Assembly (NCBI GenBank): GCA_030272585.1
Contig: BSYQ01000004.1
Span: forward strand, 62,001 to 126,000
From: Bryopsis sp. KO-2023
Taxonomy: Eukaryota; Chlorophyta; Ulvophyceae; Bryopsidales; Bryopsidaceae
Direction: 5' to 3'
DNA: 64,000 bases
Position 1 is the stretch's first letter; the number at the start of each line of letters is the position of its first letter. The notes beneath the pieces were generated by a model. That model was given only the letters and a program-made list of their open reading frames with translations, ran no database searches and was not told the DNA's origin. Below, piece after piece: positions 1 through 13,386 of this stretch. Position numbers and translations under genes: made by a program.

Positions 1-668
1 CAATCAGAGGACCCCCTTCCCCAATACTGCAAACTCCCGTCAACAAGTTTGCCCCTTGTCGCTCGGTGACCCCAAACTCAAGAGCAGTGGGCTTTCCAAG
101 GCGAGGTACGTGCTCTTCGGTTGGAGGGGCTGCTGGAGGGGCTGCTGGAGGGGGTTCTTGGACGTCGGTGGCAGCGGATGCGAGTTGCGATGTCACCCCC
201 AACTTCTGCGAGTCGGACTCCTGCTCGCGTTTCTTCCTCCCCCAAAACATATTTCACCTGGTTCTTTGCGAAACGAAAAGTTTCGAGCGTTTCTTGGTCG
301 AACTTGCGCTGAGCGTTCCAGGAGCTCTCCCTGCTCCCCCAAATCGTTCATGGATTGATTGAAACGAACACATCGTTCTGTACGGCGGTATTACGTCATA
401 AAAGTACTGTACTGAACTTGCTCAATTTTTCCTTCTGGGCTTATTCGGACTTGGAAGAATATTGCAGCAAAGTTTCGTGTTCCTTTCTTTTTCCCTGCCC
501 CGGAACACAAGGCCCGGATTCGATAAGATAGTATCGACAGAGTGAAGGCGGATCAGGAAACCGTCGTTGTGAGTTGTTCCAGCGAGATTCGACGCTTGGT
601 GCGCTGTTAGCACAGAGCAATTGGAGTGGAAGTTACTGTGGATAGGCTCGACGTCTAATCCAGGCAGG
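1..668. other. Upstream region of SEC24, no gene recognised
   Basis: Holds the presumed promoter and 5' untranslated region of the SEC24 gene that follows. Short open frames exist on both strands, including a Gly/Trp-rich one near 66-362 that follows a repeated ctgctggaggggctgctggag stretch. None matches a family I know or joins in phase to SEC24. No TATA box or other element can be assigned with confidence. Confidence 0.4.
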
Positions 669-3600
669 ATGAATCCGATGGACAATGGGGGACCTCCTCG
701 ACCGGGAGTACCTGGACCAGCTGGTGAGTTAGCGAAATCCTGTCCACCAGATCTCAAGGGCCTTCGGCCAATTTCTGTGAGCGTTTGGTATTTTGTGGAC
801 ACGCGTCCATCGACGCTCTTCAAATAGCTGCAACGAGCACAGGGAGGTGCTGTGATTATTCGCCACTCGGTTTTGACGTTTTCAAATATGTTCGAATATC
901 GCCGGTTGGCTTTAGCCGGAGTGAAACAATACCCACAGTGGAAAGTTAATACTACTGTTCCACTCCATTTTAAATAAATTCTCTGTTGCACAAAATTCTG
1001 AAGGTGACACAAATTCTTCAGGGTCCAGAGGAGGGTACAGTTGTAAAATAATGAAATTGAAAGAAAAGATGCCCATAAAATGCCTGAAAGAAACATTTGT
1101 GTAACTGTGACGGAAAAAAAAATGAAAATTAAAAAAGGTTCAAAACACCAACACTATCGTTTTCTACATTCAGGGGGGCCAATGCCTGGGTTTCGACCCC
1201 CTTTCAGCGGAGCACCGGCAGGTGGCCCTCCGCCTGGAGGTAAAGAGGACAAGTTGGCTAAGATGTATAGAAAGTATCTAGCAAATTTTGAAATTGTTTG
1301 GGAATGTAGTGGGTACCCCTTGCTAACCTTAAAAAAACAAAAAGCTAGAGTAGAGTTGGGTTTTGCAATTCCAGCTGTGTTTACATTTCATTTTGGCACA
1401 TATATAGTTTTTTAGTATCAAAGAAGTTTGAATTATCGATTGAAAGAGAGTGCACAAATGATTAATTTGCAAAACCAAGTCTTTGGGAAGGAAAAGCACT
1501 GGTGATTATTATCCTTGGCTAATCGGCGTAGTGATAAGTTTTTTGTCGTTTTCTCATATTTGGTTTTTTGCAGGCTCCTTCCCCAGAGGTCCACCAAGTG
1601 GGCCCGCTGGAGTGATGCCAGGTTGGGGCAGTATATGTTCTGGTTTTGTGAATTTTCCTAAATAGCTGGACGCTGGGGCCATGATGCACAGCACATGTGT
1701 TTTTTTCTTAACCTGAGTTCGTAGCCTCAATCTGGATAAACATTTGATAAAGTTTAACCACCATGAAGTAACACAGTTCTTTGCAGCTAGTCAATTTTGA
1801 ATGAGAAAAGGGCAGCCCGTCAGCACATTTGTTTACAGGAAAGCTATAACCATGATGCATGTATTGAAATAGTTCGGTGTGGTATCTATTCTCAAGGGAT
1901 GGAACAATTCGATTTCATCATTGTTTTCCTTCCATGCTAGGTGGTCCAATGCCTTCTTTTCCATCCAGGCCTGGTTTCCCAAGACCGTCGGGACCTTCTT
2001 CTAATCCATTGCCCAATCAGCCAGGCCCAGGAGGTACTCTTTTTGTCGACAAATGCTGTTATCAAAATGTGAGAAAAAATTGACCAGAACAATGTCCATA
2101 CACTTTTCCCGCAACAATTTGTTATGGGCCACCCAAATTTACGAGGCTCCCCAGCAGACCAATGGGCATCCAACACTGAAGATGTAGTGCATTTACATGT
2201 TACCAACAAAATAAAGGGGAGTAATTCATGACGACATCTTTCTATGGGCATCTTTCTATGTCCGCACAGAAAGGCCATTGAATGTGAGTCCTAAAAATTG
2301 AGAACTCCCTGATCAGCCCTGTCAGCAAACGCATACAAAAGATACCTACCCAAACTGTAATACACTACCCTGGACATGGCTACACAATATGTCCTTTTGG
2401 TGAATGGGATCTCCTTCTCCTGTGTCAAGGTTGTTTCCCCAGACCTGGCGGAGTTCGCCCTGCTGGATCCCCAGGTTCAGTGCCCCCAGGAGCCCCTGGA
2501 CCTTTTGGTGGCCCACCTGGAGTGAGGAGACCAGCATCCCCTCAGTCAAATCCTCCCCTGGGTGGAATGGGTTTCCCACAAGGTATGTTGAAATATGCCC
2601 TTTTTTTCCAAGGTCAAGAGTCCTGATTGGGTCAGTGCATCAGATCAAAGAAAAAACCTTGAATATGAAATGAATTGCTGGAGGAAATGTGGATCTCATT
2701 GCAGGGGGGAGACTACCTCAGCCAGGTGCCCCTGGTCAAGCGGGAGCCCCTGGGATGGCTAGTACAAGTGTCACCCCTCCTGCAAGAATGCCTCAATTCC
2801 AGCCCCAGGCCCAGGGCCCACCCATTCCAGGTACATGTTGCATGTGGATTGTCTGAGTGGCTGAAACTGCTTGCATCAATTGACATGTTGTGTGATCATT
2901 CTTCTGAATCGATATATTTTCTGTAGGTATGGGCGCCCCCCAAGGACGAATCCCCGCCCCTGGAATGATGCAACCTCCCCCTCAAGGACAAATGCCGGCA
3001 GGTGGGGGAATGATGGCCCCATCTGGATTCATGCCCCATGCAAACGCTGGCCCCCCAGGTATGATGCAGCCAGGGATGGTACCGCCTGGACCCCCAGGGG
3101 CTCCAGCAGCAATGCCTGGGCCAGGCATGGGGGCACTCCCTGGTCAGGCGGCCCCTAAGTTTGCACCACCCCCAGGTGTTCCTGTATATCAGGTGAGAAC
3201 CGGGAATTGATCCCTCCCCAAGCAAAAAAGCAATGGGGTTGTCGAAAGTTGAATGCCTGAGAGGTGGGGTGACAATTGTAGTCGGAAAATGACAAGAGAA
3301 ATGTGTGCCTTTTGCGTTAGCAAACTCTCGACAGATTTGAGACTTTGACATTGGGTCCATCGGGGCCTGGTGCCCAAGATGCCATGACTGATGCGTCCAC
3401 TCTGCCGAGGCCAGCGGGCCCCAACGAACACAATGCTCTGGACCCTCCTGTTGAGCTGCAGTCCAACAACTGCCATCCCGCATTTATGAGACCAACAGTG
3501 TACACCCTTCCAAGGTCCGGCACGCTGCAACAGAGATTTCACTTACCTGTCGGGGCTGTTGTGCGACCATTGGCAGAGGGAGCCACAGCACCAAAGGTAT

Positions 3601-6600
3601 GGAGCGATATGGTTGAATGAACTGGGTCCGGTGATGAATTGCCCTTGATTGTGGATGGTCATGTTGAGGTTGATATTTAAAGTCTATCTGTGCAGGTTCC
3701 TTTGATCAAGCTGGACTCGTCTGGCATTGTTAGATGTCGGAGATGCCGAACATACATCAATCCCCATGTCACTTGGACAGATGGTGGGCGAAGGTGATTG
3801 GCGATTATGTACTTCATACTTACACTGTTATTGGATCAAAAATGAAACTTGGGTCAGGATAGCACTGGTAATTGTGTCCAGATATTCCTCCACGGTTAGC
3901 TAGCGACGGACCACCTATTAGCTGGTTTATGGGAGTGGCTGAAAGCGGTTTTAAAGGTTTGTTGAATGATCGAGTTTTGTTTGTTTTGCTCAACAGATGG
4001 TCCTGCAACGTGTGCCAATGTCTCAATGATGTCGCGATGGAGTATTTCTGCACTTTGGATGAAAGTGGCCAACGCAGGGATATTTTGGAAAGGCCTGAAC
4101 TCAGTCTGGGTTCTGTTGAGTACGTTGCCCCCCCTGAATACATGGTAGGAATATGATCCCTGAATAATGACTTCTCAAGCTGATGAGCAGCAACAGTGGC
4201 GATTGTTTTTTCCAAGTGCAGTACATGTGTGGAATCAAATTTCAATCTGCCGTATCGGTGTGGACTGACATGATGTGGTGTTTTGTTGCTCAGGTCCGGG
4301 GCCCGATGCCTACAGTATATTTCTTTGTGATCGACGTGACGATGGCTGCAGTCAGGTCAGGAATGGTGCAACGAGTGGCTGAAACAATCAAGGGATTGTT
4401 GGACCACCTCCCTGGGGATGACAGAAAAAAAGTGGGATTTCTGACATACGACAGGTGAGCGATTGAATGTGCACCGCTCATAATGTGGTTCCAACGGAGT
4501 GCCTGCATATATATTTCCCCTTGTCTCTTAGTTCAGAAAAGAGACTTGGATGTGGCTTCTCAAGATTTTTATTTTTGAAAGTTTTTTATGTGGCATTTGG
4601 TAGTTTCTGCCAATTCTTCGTAAATGATTAGGAGCTTGTGGACCAAGATCAAATTTTGAATCATGATTTGCTCTATATTTTGGGGGAGGTCAAGAGTGTT
4701 ATTGAGCTCTCCAACCTCAATTCAGCCATTCCTCCGCTGATATAAGGAATCCAGAGCATAGTGTAATTGTAAGGCGCAAATATTCTGACATGGTTTCACT
4801 ACCCCAGCACACTCCACTTCTACAACTTGAAGTCGACGCTGTCCCAGCCCCAGATGCTGGTGGTGCCCGAAGTGGAGGATCCATTTGTGCCTCTTCCTGA
4901 CGATCTGCTGGTCAACCTCAAAGAATCCAGAGAAGTAATCGACGCTCTGCTGGACAACTTGGGCGATATGTTTGCACAAAATACAATGGTGGAATCTTGC
5001 ATGGGATCTGCCTTGCAGGTAAAATCAATCTTACATTCACTACTTTATTAAAAAAAAGCAACATCACAGGTTGGATGCTCACCAAAAAGTCCGATTGTTT
5101 TTTTCTGGAAATGCCGGTGTGTGTGCTTTCTATCGGAAGGGCTTATTTTTTTGGGAGGGGGAGGTTCAGTAGATTGGAAGACATGTGCAAAAACAATCAG
5201 GCAGTTTGAAATTTGATATTTTTGTGTATTTGTAGGCAGCATACATGGTGACTAATCACATCGGAGGAAAATTATTGCTATTTTTGAGTAGCGTCCCCAC
5301 ACTGGGGCCTGGCAAAATTAAGAATAGAGAAAATGCAGGTAAAGAAATGTCGACCTTATGGAACCGATGTATTATTTCATTTGTGGTGGTTATGAGCCAC
5401 GCTTCTCCGTCGTCTGCCTTTCGGGAAAGTTGAAAAAAAATCAATAGCATGTTGTTCAATGTTTTGGCAGGCCTTTATGGAACGGACCGAGAGTCCAGCC
5501 TTCGAAATCCTGATGATGCTTTTTACAAGAGGTTTTCAGCAGAGTGCAGCCGAACTCAAATCACAGTGGATGTTTTCGCTTTTGGTTCGCAGTACATGGA
5601 TCTCGCTTCCATTGTGTGCATCCCACGTTACACTGGAGGCCAGGTGGGAGGAAAGACATTAATTTTTCCTTAGTGCGTGGATGTCTGACCACTAAATTGA
5701 AGTTGAACTTTGATTTTGATGGACTGAAGAAATTGGATCGATTTTCAAGTTGACGCACTGCTAGATTTCGCACCAGTTTTATTTCAGGGGACTACTGCTT
5801 CTTTCCACACTTTTAACATGAAGTACCTCCTTTGCAACGTTTAAGTTGGAAAAATGGCATCTATTGGTGGACCAGGTTGGTCCAATTATTCCTGTGTGGC
5901 ACTTTAGCGGGTTGTCGTTTTTTTGTAGGTGTACTATTACCCTGGATTTTATGCTCCAAGGGATACCACCAAATTGAAATCCGAAATCACCCGGAATCTG
6001 ACGAGAACCACTGGCTGGGAGGCTGTCATGCGTATTCGATGTAGCAAGGGCCTGAGAATTAGTTCTTTTAACGGAAATTTCTTTATTCGGTCATCGGACC
6101 TGCTTGCTCTGCCCACGGTGGACCCTGATAAAGCTTTTGCAATTCAAATCACCCACGATGAGCAAGTGCTGGATGGAAACCAGGCTTTCATTCAATGTGC
6201 TCTCCTGTACACCGCCTCCTGCGGGGAAAGAAGAATACGGTGAGTTTCGGAGAAAGAAACAGTAGTATCTTTGCACATACACAGGAGTTTTTGAATTAAA
6301 AACAAAACAAAACATCATCTGGGTGGATGAGGGTTGGCTCCCACTGTATGATCTTCGGCCTGGAATGCACAAAAATCCAAGTTTTTAAATTTTTTAAATT
6401 GTCTATTTCTGTCACACACACATATGTTTTGCAGTCTGCTTCATTGAATGATGACTGGAATTAGAACCTGTTTTAATTTTTTTTTCATTTTTTGGTTCAG
6501 AGTCCACACGTTGAGATTGCCGATTACCACAGAAACCAGCGAACTGTACAAAACAGCCGATGCTTCTGCTATGGCAACATTAATGATGAAATTGGGGGTG

Positions 6601-7971
6601 GAACGAAGTCTGTCGGCTCGATTGGATGACTGCCGTCGAATGATTGAAACCAAATTGGTTTCTGGTATGCGGGAATACCGTGTGATGCATTCCACCCACT
6701 TCCGAGGGGTCAACAAATTGATATACCCTGACAGTTTGCGATTTTTGCCACTCTGGGTGTTGGGAGTTATGAAATGTGGTGCCCTAAGGTGGGTTAAAAT
6801 TTACCCTAATATATTTTTTGTTAATTTTTTCATGTGTTTGTTGGTGGCATTGAATGTGTCCACTGGTTTTCACGTAGAAGATAAGTTTAAAAAATGCTGC
6901 TGTCAGCATTTGCATGTTGAGAATTGATGCTTGTTTACTTTCGCTTTTGGTTTCATAATTTTTTGCATGCAGATGGTGTGAAGCCAGTTCTGTGGGCCCC
7001 AATGTTTGATAATGAGATTATTATTTTGACCTTTTCCAGAGGGGCGGCCGATGTACAGCCAGACGAGAGAGTTGCTATTGGTTACGAAGTCATTTCTTCT
7101 TCTTTAGAACACATCATGAAATTGCTGTACCCCCTGGTGTATCCCCTTGGTCACTTGAAGGGTGGATGGCCATCAGCTGCCAAAGGAAAGGTACATGCTC
7201 TTTTTCTCAACCTATTTTTTCCTTGACGGCAGCGATCATGAAGACACATTCTTTTTTGGAGGGGGGGGGGGGTGACAAATTGGTGTCCATGATTTCTTCC
7301 AGCCCATATGATATTGGCTTTGATCCAACCTTCAGGCCACACTGATGCGATGAATTGAGTTTGTTATTCCCTGGAGCTGCCAAAAGATATCCTGCCAGAT
7401 AATTGATTCTCAATCCTGATCATCCCTGTATTTGTGTGGAATTTGTATCAAGGTCGGTTTGCCGCCCTCGTTACCTTCGTCCCATGCATACATGGACACC
7501 GCTGGAATTCACCTCGTGGATGCTGGCCGAGTTTTGGTTCTGTGGGTTGGCCGGAATGTCCCCAAGGAGGTCTTGGTGCAAATCTTCGGCCAGGAGGCCA
7601 CCACGAAGGATATTTCTCAGCTGCCGTTTGAACCTCCCAAGGATAACCCTGCCTCCAAACTTTTGTCCGTATTGCTCTCCGAAATTCGACAAGAAAGGGG
7701 GGTGTTCCCTCAATGCTACGTCATTCAGCAAGGATCGCAGGTAAATGTGGTGCTCAATCAAGAACCTTTGAAAAACTTATTTTCATTTCAATATTTCTTA
7801 CCAGACAATTTGGTTGCATCTATTTAACTGATGAAAGCTTTGCTGGTGGATTGGCGAACACAGGTTGAAGCACACATTGCCCCATACTTTGTAGAAGACA
7901 GGCTGACTGCCTCTTACAGCTACTTCGATTTCATGTTGCACTTGCACAGAAACATCGGGGCCAAGCAGTGA
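669..7971 (+). CDS. SEC24: SEC24 COPII coat cargo-binding subunit, 19 exons
   Basis: Sec24 pairs with Sec23 on ER exit sites, where it selects cargo for COPII vesicles. Exons: 669-723, 1174-1239, 1574-1621, 1941-2033, 2430-2582, 2705-2830, 2927-3192, 3321-3596, 3696-3793, 3997-4144, 4294-4454, 4808-5018, 5236-5338, 5471-5643, 5929-6239, 6501-6788, 7040-7190, 7453-7740, 7864-7971. They sum to 3123 nt (1040 residues), normal for Sec24. The first eight exons give a Pro/Gly/Met-rich low-complexity N-terminus. Next come the zinc finger (VRCRRCRTYINP and WSCNVCQC, four paired Cys), the trunk domain (PTVYFFVIDV, KVGFLTYDR), the beta-sandwich and helical regions (RIRCSKGLRI) and a gelsolin-like C-terminus ending in VEDR...HLHRNIGAKQ. 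The start is the first ATG giving the Pro/Gly-rich leader. All introns look GT-AG. The N-terminal exon borders are the least certain part. Confidence 0.95.
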
Positions 7972-8600
7972 CTGAAGCATTGGGTTGGGGGGGAAAATGG
8001 ATTAGCTTGGGTTGGTTTGATTATGCTTATTTTGTGCTGTCGACTTTGCACCATCTCAAGGGGAAAGGGGGTGCCCAGCAATTCTTGGAATTATGAATGT
8101 TCAAATGACATGTGATTTGATTAGTCATCATAGGTTGCACTCAATCGTAATCGAAGTAGCGGATGATGTGGATCATTGTATCCATCTTGGCAAAAAAAAA
8201 GGAAATTGGGTAATAATCAAAAAGAATGTGACCAAGTCTGGCAGTCTGGAAGATCGTTGCAGTGACATACAAGATTTGGGTGGGGTTGAGTTTTTGCAAT
8301 GTGATGATGTATTGGCTGGGTTTGAAGCAAGGGGGGAGGGGGGGGAGGGAATGTGTACAAACAAAAAGACAGGGTCATGAACGAAAAGTGCGTAGGTTCC
8401 GTGTGAAGTTGGGGTCTTGTGTGAAGATGTGATTCAACATGAGTCCTAGTGCCACCCCCAAAAGCCACAAGCTTCATGATCTTTTGGTAAAGTATTCGTC
8501 ATGATAGATGTGTCAGATAATCGGCCAATGTTTGTATTAAACGTTTCTCAAGGAATTATTCAAAACTGTTACAGCCCCCCAAATACTCCCTTTTTCAACA
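7972..8600. other. SEC24 3' flank, no gene recognised
   Basis: Contains the likely SEC24 3' untranslated region and spacer before the convergent minus-strand gene. Short G-runs lie near 7260 (inside the last SEC24 introns) and 8330-8350. No conserved coding frame, repeat or RNA gene was recognised. Confidence 0.4.
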
Positions 8601-8906
8601 GAATCAAAAACGATAAAGAATAGATTGGATTCAAGTGTCATTCGATAAGCCAGCAGCCAAAGACACTTTGGAAACAATTCGGGAATGAGATTCCCCGGAA
8701 TTGCTGCACTTCTCTCCCAGGGTCGGATCCGCTGCTGCGTCCGCAAGGTTAAAATTTGATGGCAGCGTGTTGTACTGTGTGCTCTGTGACTGTTAAAAAC
8801 AACAAAAGTGTTGAAGGAGGATTGCCTTTGGGTGGCCAAGAGTTGGTTTGGGGAGGAAGGGGTCTTGAATGTCTCGAAAAATATATAAAAGTTCAAGGAT
8901 GGTTAC

Positions 8907-11900
8907 CTCGACACTGGCTCTCCACTTGTCTTGTTGCTCAGTCGGTACCCCTGACATATTTTGGGCGATCTGCATGGCAACAACATGCAGAACATGATCC
9001 TTAGAAAATCTCTACATAAGTTTTCTGGAAATCTAACTGCAAATGGTACTGTCCCAGACTGTACAACTTCGTGCACTTTCACTCACCCGAGAATCTTCCA
9101 GCTGCCTTATTGCCATATTTCGGCCAACATCATCATCAAATGATAAGGCGTTGCAGATATGGACTACTGAGACCCAAATCGCAGCAAACAAGTACCAGAG
9201 CATGTGCACTGATATGGCTGTCTGGGGAAATATCGCCAAACAAACATATTCACTTACAACAGAGTGAACCAGAGATACGAAGGATGGAAAAAGCAGTCCA
9301 CAGCGTGCGTTCAGGGAACAAACTCCCCACCTTGAAGTAACCCTCAGCCCAAGGCTCCAGCTTGCTGTAGATCAGAGCGAAAGACATGCCCGATTCCATC
9401 GCTAGGATGAACATGAATATCGGCCAGGGAATTAGGGCGTTGTTTAGGGTGAGACCCCAGAAGGGCCTCCTCTCTAACATAAAGCACCTCCACCAGAACT
9501 GCCCGTTTCTATCGGTGGCGTCGCTAACAAAGCATGCTGGCGGCCAAGCCAGACAGGCGACCAGCAGCTTCATGTCATCCAGGACAGGCAAGTGAAATAT
9601 TCGCTTTTTTCCACCTGTGGGGAAAACGGTCCAGATCAAATAGCTGTGAGGAGAAGCGTTGTGCACAAGTAACGTAAATAGCTCAAGTATCATGGGCACA
9701 TCAGCTTTGTGCTGCTGACCTAGGTGAGAGACTGCTTCACTCGTTTGCGCCACTTTTTGCCACACTATGTTTCTTCGAGGATGGACTGAGAATCGCAGTG
9801 CCAGCAAAATGAAAACCGCATGAAGTGCTATCACCACCAATATCCACCCCCGACATACTGCCTGCGAACGTGGAAGACGACAATACACAAAATGTTTAAA
9901 CCGACCTCTTAGAAGTCCCAGTGTCCCAACAACAGCTCTGCAAAAACGTACCCCAAGCAAAGCCAGCAAGATCACTCTCGCAGACAATTCCAGCAGTCTT
10001 GCCATGAAGAACGCTGTCGCCTCCAGAGTGTGCTTAACATCTTTGAGAGCGCGGATGTCGTTGAGGTCAAGAGCGAGGTATGACAGGGTGGATCCAACAA
10101 GAGACCCAATGACCGAAAGGCAAAGCACCATATCGAAACCTTCGCGTCCCTGGCAGTAGGTTTCGGGTTTACTGCAATGCATCCCAATGTAGACTTGAAG
10201 AATTGATAGTACGAGCGTCAAGAACACAGTGTCCACGAGACGCATGCCTGAGACCATACAACAACGCCTCAGTCTACAAATTGCCGATCGGCAAAAACTG
10301 GTCGCGACCAGTTTTCCCCAAATGATCCAAAGCAAGGTGGACTGAATCACCTCGAAGGTCCATGGCAACCACTCTCTGCCTTGTTTCTGATGAGAAGAGA
10401 GCCCGAGTGGCAGCGAATGCGGTCCCAAGCTGAAATACAGCGCAAACTGTGCCAAAGCTTCGTATGAAGCGCTTCACATCATTCTTGCTGAAACCATACA
10501 CTCTGACGTTGTCGTCTTTGCTTAGCTTTCCTACCATAGCCTCAGAGTAGTGGCTTCTCCAGTATGCAGTAACAACTGCACTGGACAGTAGGAAGAAGAT
10601 CAGGACCAGGGAAAACCATTCCCAAGAGCTGCGATTGGCAAAACGCGCCAATTCTCGAACCAAGGAAATCTGCCATCCAACAAAGAATTATTGCTGTGAA
10701 CTCTTGATGCTGAACGTTTGAGCCCACATGAATATCTCCTTGCTTGATGCTATCACACACCTTGCAAGCTATGTCCAAAAAAATCCCCACCCACAGCAGC
10801 CACTTGTGCGTGACGGGCAATGCGGGGCCGAGGGTTTGAATACGTTCTTCCATTTGCCGACTCATTGGGAGGGGTGCTGAAAGATGTCTGTGAAGTTCAC
10901 TCCTTCTGCCATCAAGCAGGGGCTCGCAACTAGGATTTCTGCTGTGGCCAGACTTTGAAGGTATCGCAACGGATGAGCTGACGGGTCCTGATTTCATAGA
11001 GCCCTGAAAACGAACAATTTTTTTGCCTGATGCCCTACACCTCCAGAAATCGAACACAATCCACTCTTTGGAGGTACCTACCGTCGGGGACTGGGTGTTC
11101 TGCATTGGATGCAATCCCACCAGCTTGGAGAGGGATACAGTGAGCGCTGTCCTTGCGCGATGGGAGGGTGGAGGTCTTTTGGGCGAGAAAAGTGCTTTCT
11201 GACTCTGTTCTGAAAACGCCACAAAGCATGCCATCAGTGAGATAGGTTCAAGCCAGGATAAGCTGTAGGATGGCAACTGGGGAAACTCTCAATTACCAGG
11301 TTGGGCTTGATGGTCACAATTCTCCTCGACGGAAGCCTCCAGAATAGTGGGGAGATTTGAAGAATCGGGTGATAGCGGCCAGATCTCTGGAGGTGGGGTG
11401 GTGCACTGAGTAGGTTGGGGCAGCGGATCGTCGTCACTGACATCGCAAGTCGCTGAGGACCTGTGTGCAAAAAATCGCAAGTGTTTATACTGGTGGCTCT
11501 AAAGCTACGTCAAGTGCTGCAGTCTTGCTTGTGGATCGTGAAAAGTATATGTCGCGTACTTGTGCTTGTCGGCACTGGATAGACTGTGCGTCGTATACTC
11601 TTGGTTAGAATGGCAGTGGAGCACAGTGTAGTTGTCTCCAACAGTCAGGCTCTCATTTTCGTATGTGGGAGTGCGGTTCTCAACATCTGAACTCGACCGT
11701 CTACGCCCTTGTCCAACAGCAAGCGGACCCGGGCCACACACCCCTGGAATTATAGTGCTGTTTTCGTTGCTATGGGCGCTGCTCTCCCCAAGGAGGCCTT
11801 GGCTTTGAGGTGTGGAAGCGTACCTGTATCAAACCATAAGTCCCTTGTTCTCCTGAAACAGAAAAAATAAATGAATAAGGCATTCGGCTGCAAACTCTGG

Positions 11901-12711
11901 AAGTTCGCACCTGGGGCGGCATATCTGAGAATGGAAACATATTTTGCTGGAATCTACCTGTGTAATTGCTCCGTGGGGGTCCGAGGTGGCCAGCTGAGAT
12001 TAAATGAAGCCTCTGTTGCACATCTGAGTCACCATCCACAAGCAGCAGCTTGAAGGAATAGAAACCCCATATTTGGCATGAAGCTTGAAAACTTTGTTTT
12101 TTCGTGGTTTGCTTTTCATAATATCAGCACTAGATACTATGGTTCCCAAAGTGATTGTTCGACACTGCCTGTCCATATATTTACCTGGATTCAGGAATAC
12201 TCGACTCTGAGGAGGCACTTTTCAAAACAAGCCGCGAAGGGCTCTCGTCTGTTCTTTGATCCAGCATAACTTCAACTTGACAAAGAGTAGCAAAGCCACT
12301 TTCCTACACACATTAAACACAATCCACCAGCATGTTATTCCTCCATCTCCCCTTAAATCTTCTGTGCGGAAGAGAATCAACCACAAACAAGCGTTTCTAT
12401 TCACTCCCAGTTTCACAAACTTCTATTTTCATTGTGACAGCCATATGATTGCATTCTTGCCTCGCTGTCCTCTGAGGATTGTGTGGTCCCTTCGATTTGA
12501 GCATTTATCCTTGAATCGATGGGAAGGGGTGTCTTGTCTTGTGCGCCATTTTCTGCCATCAGGAATCACCTGGCGCATACCGCAACAGTCCGTTGTCAAC
12601 CAGAGTTGAATCCCGCCAGTTGTGGCCAGGATCAACACAGAGCGCTCTATGTTGAACCGGCTTACGCCGTTTCTTGTTCGAACATCGCTGCAGTATCTCA
12701 AGCAGTGTCAT
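8907..12711 (-). CDS. XK-related (XKR) family-like polytopic membrane protein
   Basis: XKR proteins are multi-pass plasma-membrane proteins, several of which are phospholipid scramblases. Likely exons, in coding order: 12570-12711 (start ATG, MTLLEILQRC), others uncertain between 11824 and 12303, 11509-11743, 11297-11460, 11082-11276, 10728-11003, 10351-10669, 9331-10247, 9088-9221 and 8907-8969. A further 3' exon below 8740 is possible. The N-terminal third is polar and Ser/Pro-rich. Hydrophobic segments then follow in XKR order: WLLWVGIFLDIACKV, a short polar QGD turn and WEWFSLVLIFFLLSSAVV; then FLTLVLSILQVYIGMH, resembling the family's glutamine-containing third segment; then LSVIGSLVGSTLSYLALD and FFMARLLELSARVILLALL. 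At least four more membrane segments follow. Joins across 10248-10350, 10670-10727 and 11461-11508 keep frame. The family call rests on this pattern recognised by eye, without an alignment. The extreme 5' joins do not keep phase in my model, and the stop is not fixed. Confidence 0.6.
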
Positions 12712-13386
12712 GAGTGTATAAGAGTCAAGACTCGTTGTGTGGCATAGTGCACATCAATTCTCAATATACATGGAAGGCGCAGTCGACGCTAACACCAACT
12801 CACTGTCTTAAAACACCACGACAAACGATGTCACTTCTACTTGTAGTGTCGACGGTGAGGGACCAAGAAAGGATTCCCAATAGCCCAAGAAAAAAAATAC
12901 ATACACAGCGAAATAAACAAGCTCCTCATACCTTGGCATCTGTTGAAGCGTCACCAATCTATTGGAGTCGGCCACCAATCCTGCCCTTTCGAAGCTTTCC
13001 CGCTTTTTTTACTCGATGGGCAGCGAGGTGTTGCGACGCGTCAGTTCCACACGAATTTCGTGGAGGGATGGGGGGGAATTGACGACTTGGACATATATAA
13101 TCGTCAGAGATTGTCTGGCGTCGATGGAAAATGTGTCCAGATGATTCGACGCTCTGTTTTTCTTGCCTCTATTTTTTTCCTTGACGAATTCTGGAGAATG
13201 TGTACAGCATTTTTACTCATCTTGACATTCCTCTTTCTTGCCCCGTGACAAAAACCAGCGACTGCCTTCCAAGTATTTCTTTGCACCTTGTTTCGGAGCA
13301 CTGTTTGTGGCGGAAAAGGACAAGACACGACAAACGAATACGCTGTTTCGTTTGGGAACCTGTAGTGAATCGAGGCCGTTGGGATC
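12712..13386. other. Divergent spacer between the XKR-like gene and UBP6
   Basis: Head-to-head arrangement: the XKR-like gene starts leftward near 12711 and the UBP6 coding region starts rightward at 13387. The segment should hold both promoters and 5' untranslated regions. No conserved promoter motif was recognised and the open frames look incidental. Confidence 0.45.

Noticed and set aside
422-1096. 224-codon minus-strand frame opposite the start of SEC24
   Set aside because: It overlaps the first SEC24 exon and intron, shows no known similarity and has composition of random intronic sequence.
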